A DNA stretch of 64,000 nucleotides from Campylorhamphus procurvoides (Eukaryota; Chordata; Aves; Passeriformes; Dendrocolaptidae). A program made the position numbers and the translations under genes. Below the pieces are notes generated by a model. That model was not told the DNA's origin and ran no database searches. It saw only the letters and a program-made list of their open reading frames with translations. Where the stretch lies: contig WBMV01008391.1 of assembly GCA_013396655.1 (NCBI GenBank), positions 1-64,000 of the forward strand, given 5' to 3'. Of this stretch, positions 24,601 to 37,900 are shown one piece after another (within the stretch, counting starts at the first letter, position 1; each line of letters begins with the position of its first letter).

Positions 24601-27320
24601 CAGCTTTGACATGTGCTGTAGCCCTGATTTGGCAATGAACTCATGAACCAAAGGTTGACAATTATCATGCCTAACCAGAATGAGCAGGAAGAAGCTTTCA
24701 GGTATATCCTAAATGCCTGTTTCTCTGAAAACGAAGCTTTTAGCAAAATCCAAACAAAATATTCCTTGATAATGTCTTTCTCACAAAGGTACATTAAAAA
24801 TATTTGCACTTGCTCAGCTTTGTGGAGAAAAGAGAAAGAAATGAGATCCCATTCCACTAAAAGACAGACAGATGCCCTGTGTGTGTTTATTTCTTGCCAA
24901 ACTGTAAAGCTCAGAGAAGCCGTTACTGTTTTTAAAGAGGCTTTATACCTGCCGAAGATCTACTCAGAATCCTAAAATTGTCAGGGTGATAGAGCATAAC
25001 AATAGAGCATGTCTGTGCAAAGAGCATAACACTTAAGATGATATGCCTTGAACTCCAGTATAACATAAACAGGCCTAAGTGGAGCGGTTTAGTTCAATGG
25101 GAAGAATCAGGTTATGACATTAGAAATAATAGCTGTACGAGAAACAAAAGTAATTCAGATTATGTAGTCTGCTTCTGTTTAAGACAGAGTAAAGGCAAAC
25201 AACCTTTGACTTTAACAGGGCTACTTGGAAAAATGAAGGGCTACTCAGAACAGAAGTGAAGTGTTGGCCCTACAGCATAGAACTAAATAAAACCAATCTT
25301 TCTCCCCTGAACACAGGAACTAAAAGAGTCTGTTCTTGAAAACATCTATTTTTCTGTTCTCAGAGGCTGTGTTAAATAATTTCCTAGTGGCAGGCAGATC
25401 AAATTCCAGCTATGTAAAGGGGTACTTGAAAGGGTAGAAACATTTGAATTGAAATATTTAAAGCTAGATCCACGAGGGTCAGGGCTAATTTGTGAATCAT
25501 CAAATGGCCCAACGGCAGCCTGAATATAAGTGCTCAATTTTGTGTTTTAGTTTGTCATCATCATAAAAATTGATTCTTCAGTGCTGTGTGACTGATATTT
25601 ATAGGCAAGACTTACTAGTGGAATGGAGGTTATAATAAAAGCTTTTGTCTGCCCAGGTAAGATAAGGCTCACGCACAAATTTACTGTGCTCTCACTACTC
25701 TGTAGTAACTCTTCACTGAGTCTTTTTACTGCTAGGATGTATTGCAGATACAAAAATATATACTTTGCTTAAGCTTACTGCTGTAGGCTCATGACAATCA
25801 ATCTACATCTAAGGAAACTATTTCACACCAAACCATTCTCAGACAAACTCAGTCTAGGGGCTAAGTTTTGCTTATTGGTGGTTTATTTTGAATTTGCATA
25901 GTAGTAACTGAGATTTTTGGCCTGTAATGACCAAAGGTTACTTATTATAAAGTTAAAATGTTATACACAGAGATATAGAAGATGCAGCCTGAAAATCAGA
26001 GAAATAGATTTATCTAAAAACCTCTAGTAAAATAAAAGGTAAAATACAAAATAATTTACTAGGATAGTGACACAGAAAAATATAGAAGTAATAAGAAGGA
26101 ATAAAAGTGAGACACGCAGGAGTTCTGGCAAAAAAATGGCTTTCATTTTATGGATGTAGTCACCTAACATGAATAAATGTGGCTTCCTAAGCAGGGGTCA
26201 GTCTTCATTCATGCCACTATCACAGAGGTGATGAAATAATTTCCCTGGGGAAGGCACTGCGAATGACAACAGGAAAAAAACACATGGAAAATCATTATAA
26301 AATGTGCAACCACTGCACTATGTTAACCATGATTTAACCCATTCCTGTACACCTGACAATAAGCTGTGTTGCTTTGAAGTACTGTTGCTCTCTTTTGTCT
26401 TTAAGGATACAGACAACACCTGTAGGTGCAGTGGGCCAAATGGCTTTTGTTTGAGCCACATCTCATGGTGTTGTGGTAAAATGTGAAGATCATACAGAAT
26501 GTTGATGCTGCAGAGCTGTCTGCCTATTATTTCACTAATTTCATCTTCCTCATTTTTTTTTTCCCCCTCCACTGCTTCTGTGAGCACTAGTGGAAGAGGC
26601 AGAAAGCAGGGCAGGGCAGAAAGGTCCTACTGTGCTCCTTCTGGAGGCCAGTGTTAGCTGTCCAGTGAGTATCAGAACTTGCTGTTTCAAAGTCAGGCTT
26701 CTCCGTGGCATGCTGAGTGCTCTTATCCACTACCCAGGACATGCCTTGAGTCAGCTGGAATGCAAAATATGCTTGTCGGGGGTTGCAAAAAGACTGTGTC
26801 AACACTGCTGGGTTTATGATTTAGCTCTCCTGTTGCTGTTCTTTGGTTCTCCAGTTATCTTCCACTATGATTTGTGGGTGATTGTTGGGAAAAAAATTAT
26901 TTTTCATGTTGAGTGCTGATGCTTTGTGCTAGGCTGATAGCATGAGTCACAAGACACAGGTGCTTCGGATGTGGCTCTTTTTTACTGGATTGCTTAGAGC
27001 TCTCAAGGGTGAAGGTTCTGTGATTTCATGTTCAGGTTCCAAGAGATTTTCCTTCCTTTCTTATTATTCCTGTCTGCTTATTACCTGCCCTCATATTTAC
27101 ATCTGACACTTGATTGAGAAGGAAGAAGATGAGCAGCCAGATGTTGTAGTCTCCCTCATGCCTTGTGGGATACTTAAAACTTCACTCACGTTTTAAGTCC
27201 CTATGCACTCATTTTGCACCAATTCACCACAAACAGTGCGGTGGGAATCTGGTCCCTGAGGTCTCTACACTGGTGGGGTGATGCAGGGAAGACTTTTGGA
27301 TACTTGTTGCCCCTCTCAAG
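21684..27320. other. Non-coding DNA, no gene seen
   Basis: AT-rich with frequent stops. The longest frames (about 110 codons at 24643-24975 and 109 at 26590-26919) lack a family signature and a clear exon boundary pair. A T/C tract at 26552-26571 ends in a run of C. It resembles a splice-site pyrimidine tract, but the frame behind it looks random. The pentamer microsatellite is listed separately. Confidence 0.65.
22443..22486. repeat. (TTGCC)n pentanucleotide microsatellite
   Basis: About eight imperfect units of the 5-mer TTGCC (variants TGGCC, TTGTC and a one-base expansion TTTGCC at the right end). The interruptions suggest an older, partly stabilised array. Confidence 0.85.
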
Positions 27321-27338
27321 GGTGGGGTTGTCCCCACC
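27321..27338. repeat. GC-rich hairpin, 7-bp stem, 4-base loop
   Basis: The arms ggtgggg (27321-27327) and ccccacc (27332-27338) are perfect complements around the loop ttgt. The right arm shares three bases with the next hairpin. Confidence 0.75.
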
Positions 27339-27357
27339 AGTGGGTACGCCCACTGGT
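27336..27357. repeat. Hairpin, 9-bp stem, 4-base loop
   Basis: The arms accagtggg (27336-27344) and cccactggt (27349-27357) are perfect complements around the loop tacg. It overlaps the preceding hairpin, so the two are mutually exclusive at full length. No function is known to me. Confidence 0.75.
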
Positions 27358-30300
27358 TTAGCATTTCCTTCCCTTGCCTCTCCTCGCCTGTCTCCTGTGT
27401 CCAGGGTCACAACCTCCTATGTAGTGGTGTAGGGCTTGGGGAGAAGATGAGATGCAGTTTTTAGGGGCACAGCTGGGGGCCAAGTCTGCAGAGCTGCCCC
27501 TCTAGAGTTGCGTGATGGTTGAACAGCTGAAAGCTCCACCTTAAAGGCTCCTGCCTTAAAAGTGCTGCCATTAGCTAGCACTGCCTTGCATTATGGTTAT
27601 GTCTGTACTCTCATAAGTGTTATGGGCCCTGTACCCCAGTTCTCAAAGGTGCTGAATGTGCACAGGTGACCAGTTCATTCGCACAGGTCACAGGACATGT
27701 TTTCTTACACTTTTCCAGCCTCTGTTTGCACCTGTCAGAAGATCTTAATTGTGATACGGCATCTGGGAAAATGCTATTTGCAGAGCAAAAGTTATTTACC
27801 AAGCAGTGGAATATTTTGCTTGGCTGAGGCAGTCTTTGATCTTTTGTTCTGGAGTTTTAAGAGTGGCGCATCCAGTCTCCAGCAGATTGGTAGCTGGAGC
27901 CTTTTGTAGGTAATCTCCTTTAAAAGCCAAGTTACTTTGGCTACCTCAAGGTCTGAAGATTCCTCATTTATAAATTAGATGATTTTCTGGGAAGTGGATT
28001 CACATTTTAATCTGCATTTTAGCATCCACCTTGCAAATCCATTTAAGCAGCTTGAATTATTTGGCATGGCAGCAGAACCCCAAAGTGTGAGTTAGCTTTT
28101 CCAAGGAAGATTTTTCACTCATGCAAATTTAGGTTTCAAATACTGCCAGCAGAAAAGCAGAACACAGAAGAAGGAACTGAACCACCTAAACAGGGATTCC
28201 TCATTACATCTGGTTGGCTTTGTTTTTCAGATTGTGAATGAACCACAGAATGAATGCACAGAAACACTTCCACACTTGTAGCCACCCATTGTATAATGAA
28301 TATACCATAATTCATTTAGAAAAATGAAAATACTGGAGGGCCCCAGGCAGCCAATTAAACATTTTTCCCAAGTTCAGATAATGCTTCAAGATCTGTTTTT
28401 ATACCTGCTGACAAGTTATGCCTATACATTTTTTCTTCCTGAATATAATTCTTGAACAGTTACGCACACAGTGACCTTCCATTGCTTTGCTCTGATGTTT
28501 TACCATTTCATGAGTTAAAAATACAGCAATACACAAAGAAATGGACCAACAAGACAGGTAGCGAGGTAGGTGCATTAATCTTCTGCAATCAGGTGCCTCA
28601 TGAATCACTGCGCTTGTAACAATTTTAATTAACTTAATATATATACTATCAGGAATTCAAAATAAACAACCATTTCAGAGGGAGTTACTGATTTTGTGCA
28701 CCTCTCACAAACAGTAATATGCATATGGGTGAAGGAAGAGTTTAGAGAAGCTGCTTTAAGAAATGTTGCGCCTCTAGAGCTTCCCCTTTCACAGCTCCCT
28801 TTCTACTTCTCCTGCTTATGCAGCATTACTAATTTACCTTGACAATTGACATTCCTTGTGTTTCCAGCAACAAAATCTGTAGTGACACAGTGACTTAGTG
28901 TTTCTGTGTTTGCTGGGAGAGCAAAGGGAATTGCGTTGTGTGTTGCTGCCTGACCCTCATTATGTATTGCATCTGTTCTGGCGGGGTGCTGCAAGAAGTG
29001 CTAATTCCTATCTTGCCATCTGCGTGAAATTGACATAGTCCTTCAAAACCATAGGCTCATTTTGCATTTTTTCCATACAATTCATGCATTTAATTAAGAC
29101 TCTGAGAATCTTTTGGGTCCTGTGTCCTGACTGTAAGGTAGAAGGTAATGCAAGAGGGTGTGCATCCTCTCACCAGCCCTGTGGGTAGCTGGGTGCCAAT
29201 TCCTTCTGATACCTCTAGGGTGGGAGAGATGCTCTGGGTCTATGCTGTGCACATTTGGACAATGTGGTCCTGCTCATGGAGGAGCATAGATGGACAGCAT
29301 GTGCAGGAGTCCTGAAGCCAGCCCGTGTGATCTGGCAGCTCAGCAACACCACCAGTCCTGTCCTACCACCTTTGCACTTTTTAAAATAAACTCAGGGAAA
29401 GGAACCCGCCCTTTTATTTCTGCTGTTGGAACACAATCCCAGGGCTTAGGTTGGAGGGAAGGGTGAGAGGTGGAGGAGGTTTCTCTCTGCTTCAAAATTC
29501 AGCCTTAATTACTGCCTGTCTCCTGCATGGCTTCCACCCCCGCGGCTGGCATGGGCTTCAAACAAGGGCTACGAGTGAAGCCTCCGAAGTTAAATCTTTA
29601 TTCATCCCCATCCTAGTGAACAGGAAGCCCTGATGAGAGCAGCTCCCACGCTGATGGCAGTGGAGGGGTGCATAAATGGGCAGTAATTAAGGATGCATTT
29701 TGAAGCAGAGGCATTCTTCTTCCTCACCACCACTGCCTTTGGGAACTCACTGCTTCTAGGCTGGCTCTTCAGTGAAGGCGTCATGGAGAAACAGCCACCA
29801 GCAGACAGAGAGTGTTCTTATTTTACATCACCTCAGGAGAATGTCCTTTGGCACCAGACACCACTGCAGGGCCAAGCTCTCGGCAGCTCAGCAGGGCACA
29901 GACATGGCACAGGGACGCTTGATCTGCCCTTGTCCCGGGAGAAATCCTGTTTGCCTTCTCTCTTACCTGCTTTGACACACGGGGTCTGATCTTATGTGGT
30001 ACCTTCTTACCTGGGCAACTAGCACCAGTGTGGGAATGCTTAGAGACCACAACAATCTGGGCAAGGGATGGAGGACAGATAATACTGCAAAAAGTAATTG
30101 CAAACATTCATGTCAACACTCTCTGACTCGGGAAATCCCTGAGCTACAAACTCGTTACAGAATGAGGCTATGTTTTCTGCCCAAATATCTCAATATGTTT
30201 CATCTTGAGTCATAATAGTCTGTCAGCATTCTGCTTTGGCCCGTCTTACGGAGTGCTGGGCTGGATGAATTTGCCATCCTGACTTGGCAAGGGATAGCAA

Positions 30301-31814
30301 TCAGCTCTGCACCTGGCATTTCCCGGCAAGGCAGATAATGGCTAATGAGCCAACTGCTGACATTAAGTATTTCAAAAGGTATTTTTAAAAAATAATGTAA
30401 TTATTTTTGTATGTAATTATATATACACCAAAATTATAATTCTGTTTTCTTCCAGAGGAAACAAAGCCATGAAAGCAAATGCATGTACTTTACATAGGGA
30501 ACTCTGAGACAATGAATTTGTAATCTGCAAATTTGTAGACAGCTTTTTATTGCTTTTATCAGTCAGGTTACAAATAAGAGCTTTGACATGGGTAAATGCA
30601 GGCATGCACGCATAAAATTAGTGAGAAAATTTCTCAAAAGTTCAATAATTGACAAATGCTCTAGATCATACTTATATCACTGGATTACTACAATATACAT
30701 TATATTAAACATATTGAATTACGAAATTTCAAAAAGATCAACAGACATATGAGGTTGTCTGGGTTTTTCCTGATGGGGAGTGGGTGGGAGGTGTCAGGCC
30801 CTGTTCCTCTGAAGGATGCAGGGGCCAGAGATGCCCTCCATTGGGAGTGGCTCCCTGACACTGGGACTGTGTTGTTTACTGTCACAGGAACCACTGTGCA
30901 TGGAGACAGGCATGGATAGCCCTTTGTGGGAGGTACTGACACAGACACCCCCCCCCCACATGGCGCAGCACAGCAGAGCTGCTGCCATTGTTCCTGCAAA
31001 GCTGCCCAGCTGAACATCAGGAGGCTCTTCCCCCTTCCCTCTGGGAATAATTAAGATTTTTCCTAAAGCAGGCCTGGTGAAGCTGTAGGATTGCCACAGG
31101 TCATTTGGAAACATTTGCTAATGACCTCCTTGGTCCCAGTGTTGAGTGTTAATTTACATTATGAATTTCACTTGATGGCCATGCTTGTTGCCAGAAATGC
31201 TGACTCAAGATACCATGAGGTGAAGCTGTTTGATCTAGCAGAGATATTTAGTAAATCTGCACAGGCTGCACTAATCAGGAAAGAAAGGGATAAACATTCT
31301 GCTTAGAAGTGACATCATTTGGCTTAATGTAATTTTTTAATGCTTTTAAGAACTTCATTACACTGAAGCTTCATATACTATCTGCATCTTAAAGCTAAGC
31401 TGCTAAAAAAACCTTGCATATAATATCCAGATCTAATCTTACTCTGCCAACCAGCAAGTTTCCAGGAAAAGGAGTGGGGATCTGTAATTTAATAGCATTC
31501 AGTATAATGTGCAACTGATGCCAAGAGAAGAAAATGTAGAATTAGCTGTACTAACTTTGAAGGGCCTGAAACAAAGGGGGAATGTGCATGAATAGTTGGA
31601 GATTCCTCAGATAATAGTAATGTCATAAATTTAGAATATTATAACATACTTTGTAAAGCAAAGTAATTTCATATTCCAAGTAGAGAGCAAATATAAAGAG
31701 CTTTCCTAAAGCATGCTGTAGATTAATGAATTTCAAACAGGCACATCAAAGTAAATCTAACAATAACACTGCCACAAATAAAAAATATGATGGGAAGCAG
31801 TTAAAATATAAAGA
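27358..31814. other. Non-coding DNA, no gene seen
   Basis: No convincing coding frame. Includes AT-rich patches at 30380-30430 with a 9-bp inverted repeat (aaaaataat/attattttt at 30388-30396/30400-30408) and a C10 run at 30948-30957. The overlapping frames near 29700-30100 and 30700-31114 fall in locally GC-richer DNA, which lengthens chance frames. Confidence 0.65.
30948..30957. repeat. C10 homopolymer
   Basis: Ten consecutive C bases after 'cacagaca'. Length calls in such runs are often unreliable. Confidence 0.9.
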
Positions 31815-31927
31815 CAAAGGGCCAATTTTTTATCTCATTATCCTGATGTAAATCCAGCGTAACTTGGTTAATCTCCTCTGTGACTCTGGGTCTAGAGATG
31901 GGAGTGACAAAGAACAGAATTTGGTTC
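31815..31927. repeat. Possible old palindromic interspersed repeat
   Basis: It begins 'agggccaatttttt', continues 'gatgtaaatccagcgtaac' and ends 'agaacagaatttggttc'. This follows an ancient reptile and bird family with inverted ends of the type GGGCCAAATTCTG / CAGAATTTGGCCC and a TGTAAATCC core. The two ends here are imperfect reverse complements of each other. Family recognition is from memory, and I give no database name. Confidence 0.4.
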
Positions 31928-34900
31928 ACGCTTACATTAAAAGACCATAGAGCTATGAGCGAAAAAAGCCCGAGGGTTTTTAGAAGATGAGAGATCTTGA
32001 AAGCAGGGAAAGGAATGCTCTGGAGGAAATGCTCAGAAAGGCAGAGCTGTCTTTTGCTACAGTGTGTTGTTATCCTGGCTGTAGAATCCCCATTCGCATC
32101 CTGGCAAATGCTGATCTGTGAAGCGCAGGAGGAGTTGCTGCAGAAACTGGGCAGATCAAAAGGGACCTGAAGAGAAGGGCAACTTATGGGGGGTTTGTAA
32201 ACGTATGGAGGTGGGGGAGAATGTAACACACCGTTGTGGACACAGCTTTGCTCCTAGAGAAGGCTAGGGAGGAAGAGGAAGGATGCCCAAGACATCTGGT
32301 CCCTTGGCTCATGTGTGTGCGTGCTGCCCATCCCACCATGCAGAGCTGAAGGTGGAGGGGCTCAGGCTGGCAGTCTGACACCTGTGGTGTGCAGCCCATG
32401 GTGTGCAGCCTGTCTCACTTGGGCTGACCTGAGGTGAGCATGGAACTGCAGCCACATGGTGGGTGAGCGCAGAGACCTCCAAGCTGGGACTTCCATATCA
32501 AGGGAAGCAGACCAGGGAGGTTACCAGACCCATCATGATGAAGATGTCTCTTGTTTCCGGTGTCAAGCACTTTGGACCAGCTACAGCTTTTCTCTGAGAT
32601 GGCTTAGAAAATGGCTGATCTTTCCCTGCTACATGGCTGATTTGAGTGGGATCACCGAGTTGTATGCCACCGCTGCTGCCTCCAAGACTCCTACCTCTCC
32701 CCAGGCAGTGGAAAGGAAATGAAGGAGGTGGCTTTTGCATCCTCAGAGTCATTAGTAATGCGTGTAATTCCTGAACGTTAAAATGAATAAATATACAGAT
32801 GCATCCACTTACTGGGGTGACATTAGCAAATGCATTCAGCAAGGTGCTGAAGCCTGCACACAACAAACGTAACTAAATATTTTTGCTGGAAGCTGTTCAA
32901 TTGTTACCATCAGGGAAAGCACGGTTAAGGTTGACGTCCTCTCCCTTCTGTTAGCTTTATCGTCCCTTCTAGTGCTTCTGTCATAACAAGCACGTATGCA
33001 CATGCATGAAAAAGAAGGCTGGGTAATGATGGGACTTGGCATGACATGCTATTTGGGTTCTGCAGCAACCTACTGAAGTGCCACTTGCCAGGTTGCTATT
33101 CGATCTGAAGAGATCAGGCAGGCAGTGTATCACACAGCAAAGGATTGCTAAAAAATAGAGAAGACTTGTATCACACTCAGAGGAAGTATTAATTGAAGCC
33201 AGAAGCAGAGTTAGTGCTTCCTTCAGTGTTTCTAATCTGTCTAAATGACCTGCACAAAGAAGTCAGCTTCAGACTTCTTACTTTTGCTCTTACCTGTAAG
33301 TGAAGAGCAGGCAGTAAAAAAAAAAATCAAAGGGATGTCAGATGTGCTGTGAAACTGGGTCACTGCACAGCAAATGGAATTTAATGTGAAAACATAAAGA
33401 AAATGGTGGGTAAAAACATGAAATACATGAAGCTAATGAGAACAGCTCACAAAGGAAAGCCTTTGGAGCAGCAGTTGCTTGGTTTACCAAAAGGACCAAA
33501 CATTTGAGAAATCAGCTTCCAGGAAATAAATCAAAACCCGAGAAAATGCTAAGATACCTGGCTACAGTAGTGGGCTCTTCAGTGAGGGAGTATTGTTTTC
33601 ATCATATGGGCTGTGATCAGGGAGCAGATACGCAGGATGTGGCGCTTGCTTGGATTTCCTTGGGTTTCCTCATTTTTAGCTGTTGCAGCCAGTCTTCTGA
33701 GGGTGTGAAGAAAACTGAATTTAGTCCTTCTTCTGGGGAGAGCTGCAGAATCTTGTGTCCATTAGGGCAAGGGGAAAGGACTCTCTGAGGTTTTGGGAGA
33801 AATCCTGTTAAAAAGGCCATGGGGAATTTTAAAACATCTATTTTAAAATTTCTGGTAACATCCAGTGTAGCACTTGATCGAACAAAGAGCTTCTTGTTAA
33901 AAGCTGTCAGCTGCTCCGGGGAACTGGAAGGAGGAAATAGGGCAGATCTTGAACAGACGGATTTCCCCGGTATACTGTGTGAGGTTTGAAGATGGTGCAT
34001 ACACTCCCTGATATGAATAGGCAGTTGCAGGTCAAGAAACCCTTTGGGATTTGACTGAGGAATGTTGGATGGAAAACTGGGGAAATTAATTTCAAATGGA
34101 AAACTGTGAAAACTTATTTTTAATTCTTATTTTCAGATCATGACATTTAAGTTCAGGAGTAACTTCAGGACATTTCTTCCAAGTGGGTGGGGCACTGCAT
34201 GCCAAGTTTCAGCAGTAATGAGGAGGCTGAGCTGGGAACGCACCTGCGCGTTCCTCTCCTTTAGTCCTGTGCCAGGGGACTTCTGGGGGGGAATGAAGTG
34301 TTGGGATAGAGGGTGGCAAGGCTGGTAAAACTAAGAATCTGTATGTAGTAGCCCCCAACAGGGACAGGAACAGGTAGAGAATGGAACGAGAGATGGTATG
34401 TACCAGGTGTCTTCACCACAGAACTAGATCTCTATGCACATGCAGAGCAAACCAATTTTCAGTTGGCTTTCCATGCTAAAGCATTGAGGTAGAAACACAC
34501 TGATGTTATTCGGTAAATCATAAGCTGCATTCTTGGAGGAAATAGAGCGTTAAATAGAAAAGCTAAGTGAACTTTGATGAACCAAATGGCCTAGGCTTGT
34601 TCCATCATTTTTTATTAATTGTACCAGGTGGTTCACTCTGAGTCTCTGAGAGTATATCTAAATGCTCTGCTCTGTCTCTGAATTGTCACCTGGATTCTGA
34701 TTAACTGGAAACCTAAGGTGATGGTGACAAACTATCCTCCCAATGTGTTCTCTGATAGAGAGATTTAGAAGAAGAAGGACCACATGGGTAAAGAATATTC
34801 AGAAGTCCCCGGAGCGAGGTACAAATGGGGTTCAGGGGCACAAAGGGTTTACTGCCTCCAGGTACCGAATGAGGCTGTTGGAGTGTAAACCAGCCCCTCT

Positions 34901-37900
34901 GATAAACCACTGTGCCAGAAATTACTCTCTGCTGATGGCTTTTCAGTATTGGTTCCTCCTGAGGGCAAGATGGCTTTCAAGGCAGTCTTACTTGGACATG
35001 GGGATAAGGGCATGGGGGGCAGAGAGCAAATGTCCTTGTGCAGCAAGCCTGAGCTCAGAACTCCCCTGCCTTTATTTAACAAGAGGCTTTTTGGCATCAA
35101 TTGTGGATGAACAATTTTATTTTATGCTTTCAGCTTCTTTGTTGCACTCACCTCAGATGCCGCTGAGCCACAGTGATGACAGTTTGTCCTTTAGATGGAG
35201 GATGTCAGTTGCCAATGCAGAGTATTGATTTCTGCTGATTGCTAATGAGTAGGTTGAACTGTAACTTTGCATGGAAAAATTGAGCTGATTCAGGCTATGG
35301 GAAGTGGTACTCAGGCCAGTGGAAATTTCCTAGCAAGTGTTTAGCTGTGTGCTTCTTTGGCAAAGGCAATTCTATAGGGAAAATGTCTCACTCTCTCTTT
35401 GCCTTGTCTCTGAAGCAGGTTTGCATGAGACTGGTACTTCACTCTAGCCTAGGGTGGGCAATTCAAGGGAGGGGATCAGCCATTGCATCAGAATATGAAA
35501 CTGTGTGACATATTCATGTATTTAAAGCAACTGCTTCTGATCTGTTATACATTCCTCTGCCTTCAGAGTAGTATTTACCATGGATAATGTAGTACACCTT
35601 CAAGGATAGACAAGCAGCCACCTCTCATTCAGCTGCCTGACCTTATCTTCATGGATATTATATCTGCACCAGCAGTTAGCTTCAAATCCCAACTCCTGAT
35701 CTGTACAGAAAAATTTCTGACCTGTCTTGAAAATGCCTCTTCACCCTTTGCTGGAAGAGAATTCAACTGTTGGGAAAAAAAAAACCCACAAAACAACAAA
35801 AAAACCCCACCACAACAAAAAAAGACTGCTTTTTGTAAGCAGGATGAAAAATCCTTCTATATGAGTTTTACACAACGGATCTGCTGTCATCCCTTGAGAT
35901 ATATTCAGCTGAATTTTGATATTTTGATTATCTCCTCTGTTCTTTGATATATTTTTCTCCCTGTCAGCAAGTCATATCTTAAGCAATAGCAGATTCTTAG
36001 CAATTAACCAGCATTTTGAAGAGTCAGTTTCCCCCTTCCTTCTCTCCCTCCAGTCTTCATCTGGTGTTATGCTTGCAAAGTCAGTGGCAACTAGGAAACT
36101 AATCCTGTTAACCTCACTGTAGGATTTCTGAAATTAACTTTCTAGGAAGGAAACTTACTTCTTACTGCACATTTAGACTTCAGAATTATTCGCTTCCCTT
36201 GAGCTATACTGCTTTCATAACCCTGTGATGGATGCTGTATAAAACGTAAGGCGGGTAGTCATGTTAATGTTATTCAAAAATTGTATAAGGATGTCAATAT
36301 GGTCATATAGGATAAGATTAGTGTTTCAGCTGGTCAGGATCCACCTTTATCTACTGTAAAGGAACTTTTCAATCAGTTATCTCTGTAACCATCAAATTTT
36401 TCACCTCTTCAACTTGATAACAAAAATGAAAGGTGATCTAGCACTGAATTGATTTTTCAGGTCTCTTCTTCAGGGGTGGAAAGCTCTAAAAGTTGTTCTT
36501 TGTTTAGTCTCGGTGTTTTTCCACAAAGCTATGTTACTCTGTGCCTTGTGCAGAAAAAAAGAAAGTAAAATTAAGTTACTCAAGAAAGCTTGTTTGGATT
36601 TAGAAATCGTTTCTATTTTTATAAAGGATCTTCTCTCAGCTCATTTTGTGGTTTGGTTTACTAAATTTTAAGAAGCTAAGATGACTGCCAAGAGCACACA
36701 GGGACCTAATGTGTCAACTTTAATGCTGTCGGGTCGTGGTGAGTGTAAAGGTGTTATGGGTGCTTCAGTCTGTGAAAGAGCACCTGAGCTGCTGAGAAGG
36801 CAGGGCTGCCTGTAGAAAAACTCTGTTTCTACATGCTGTAACTTTCTGCTCTGTTTTCCCCAAAGGTTAGAAATTCTTATAAGTCACATGGCTCATAACA
36901 TGGCAGAAGTATAGTCAAGGGATGTGTGAGCTTGTGCTGGTGAGGAGTCCTTGCATGAAGCACTTTGCTTTACCTCTGTGTCTGCAGCCTGGTATGTGTG
37001 GCAGGAGCAAAGGAATGCAAGGTGGCTTGTAAATAAATTACATCATTTGGACGGTATGAAAGCTAGCTGAAAATGTTTTGTATTCTTTTCCTGGAGGCTC
37101 CTAGATGTGCTGAATAGCTGTGCAGGGTCCTTGTTGTTGTAGTTGTTGCTGCAGGGCCTTAAGTTTGCTGATAACATATGTTAAGTTCAACTTACAAGAA
37201 GATGCACCAGAGGGAATTGGCAGTGTGAAACTGTAATTAAGCCTCCACAGAATTTGGGCTTTTGGGGCATGTGAGTTAACACAGGGAAAACTTGGTTCGA
37301 CTTTAATGGAAAAACACCTATGGTGAACAAAGAAGAGCATGTAATTGGTTCATCAGAAGCCTCTGCATTATGGAACTTCCTAGGTTTATTTATTTTTTGA
37401 ATTATTGTTTTGAAATCAAGGGTTTACCCAGGTGAGATGGGCTTCTCAGTCAGTGACAGCATTCAACATCTATGGAGAAGACACCTTTGCTCTTGAATGT
37501 CTTCCATACCTAAATGCCATTCATCTCTTATATGAAGGCCAAAGAGGACCTGGATCACCAAATCCAGCCCTCCAGTATCACAAGCCACATGGTGTGAGGA
37601 CAGAGGCATCAATGGAACCTGTTCTCTTAGCATCCCTCTAGCATTCATTGGCAGCATTGATTCCTCAGCATGACCAAGGAGGGGAAAGTACCCAGCATGC
37701 AGAGGGCTTGCTGAGGGAGGACAATTGCTCGCTGAGACCCAGATGCATCCCTGCTGCCCCTCTAACCCACTTACCCTGCCAGGCAGTGGAGGAGTCTGGG
37801 GCAGAGTCCTGGAGCATGGTAACTACTCCTAGGTGGAGGAGGAAAAGAGTTTAAACTGCTGAATCACACCAAATGCTGCAATTTGTGTGCAAGGGAGATG

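Noticed and set aside
34743..35228. 161-codon open frame
   Set aside because: No recognised motif, atypical residue mix, no paired splice sites.
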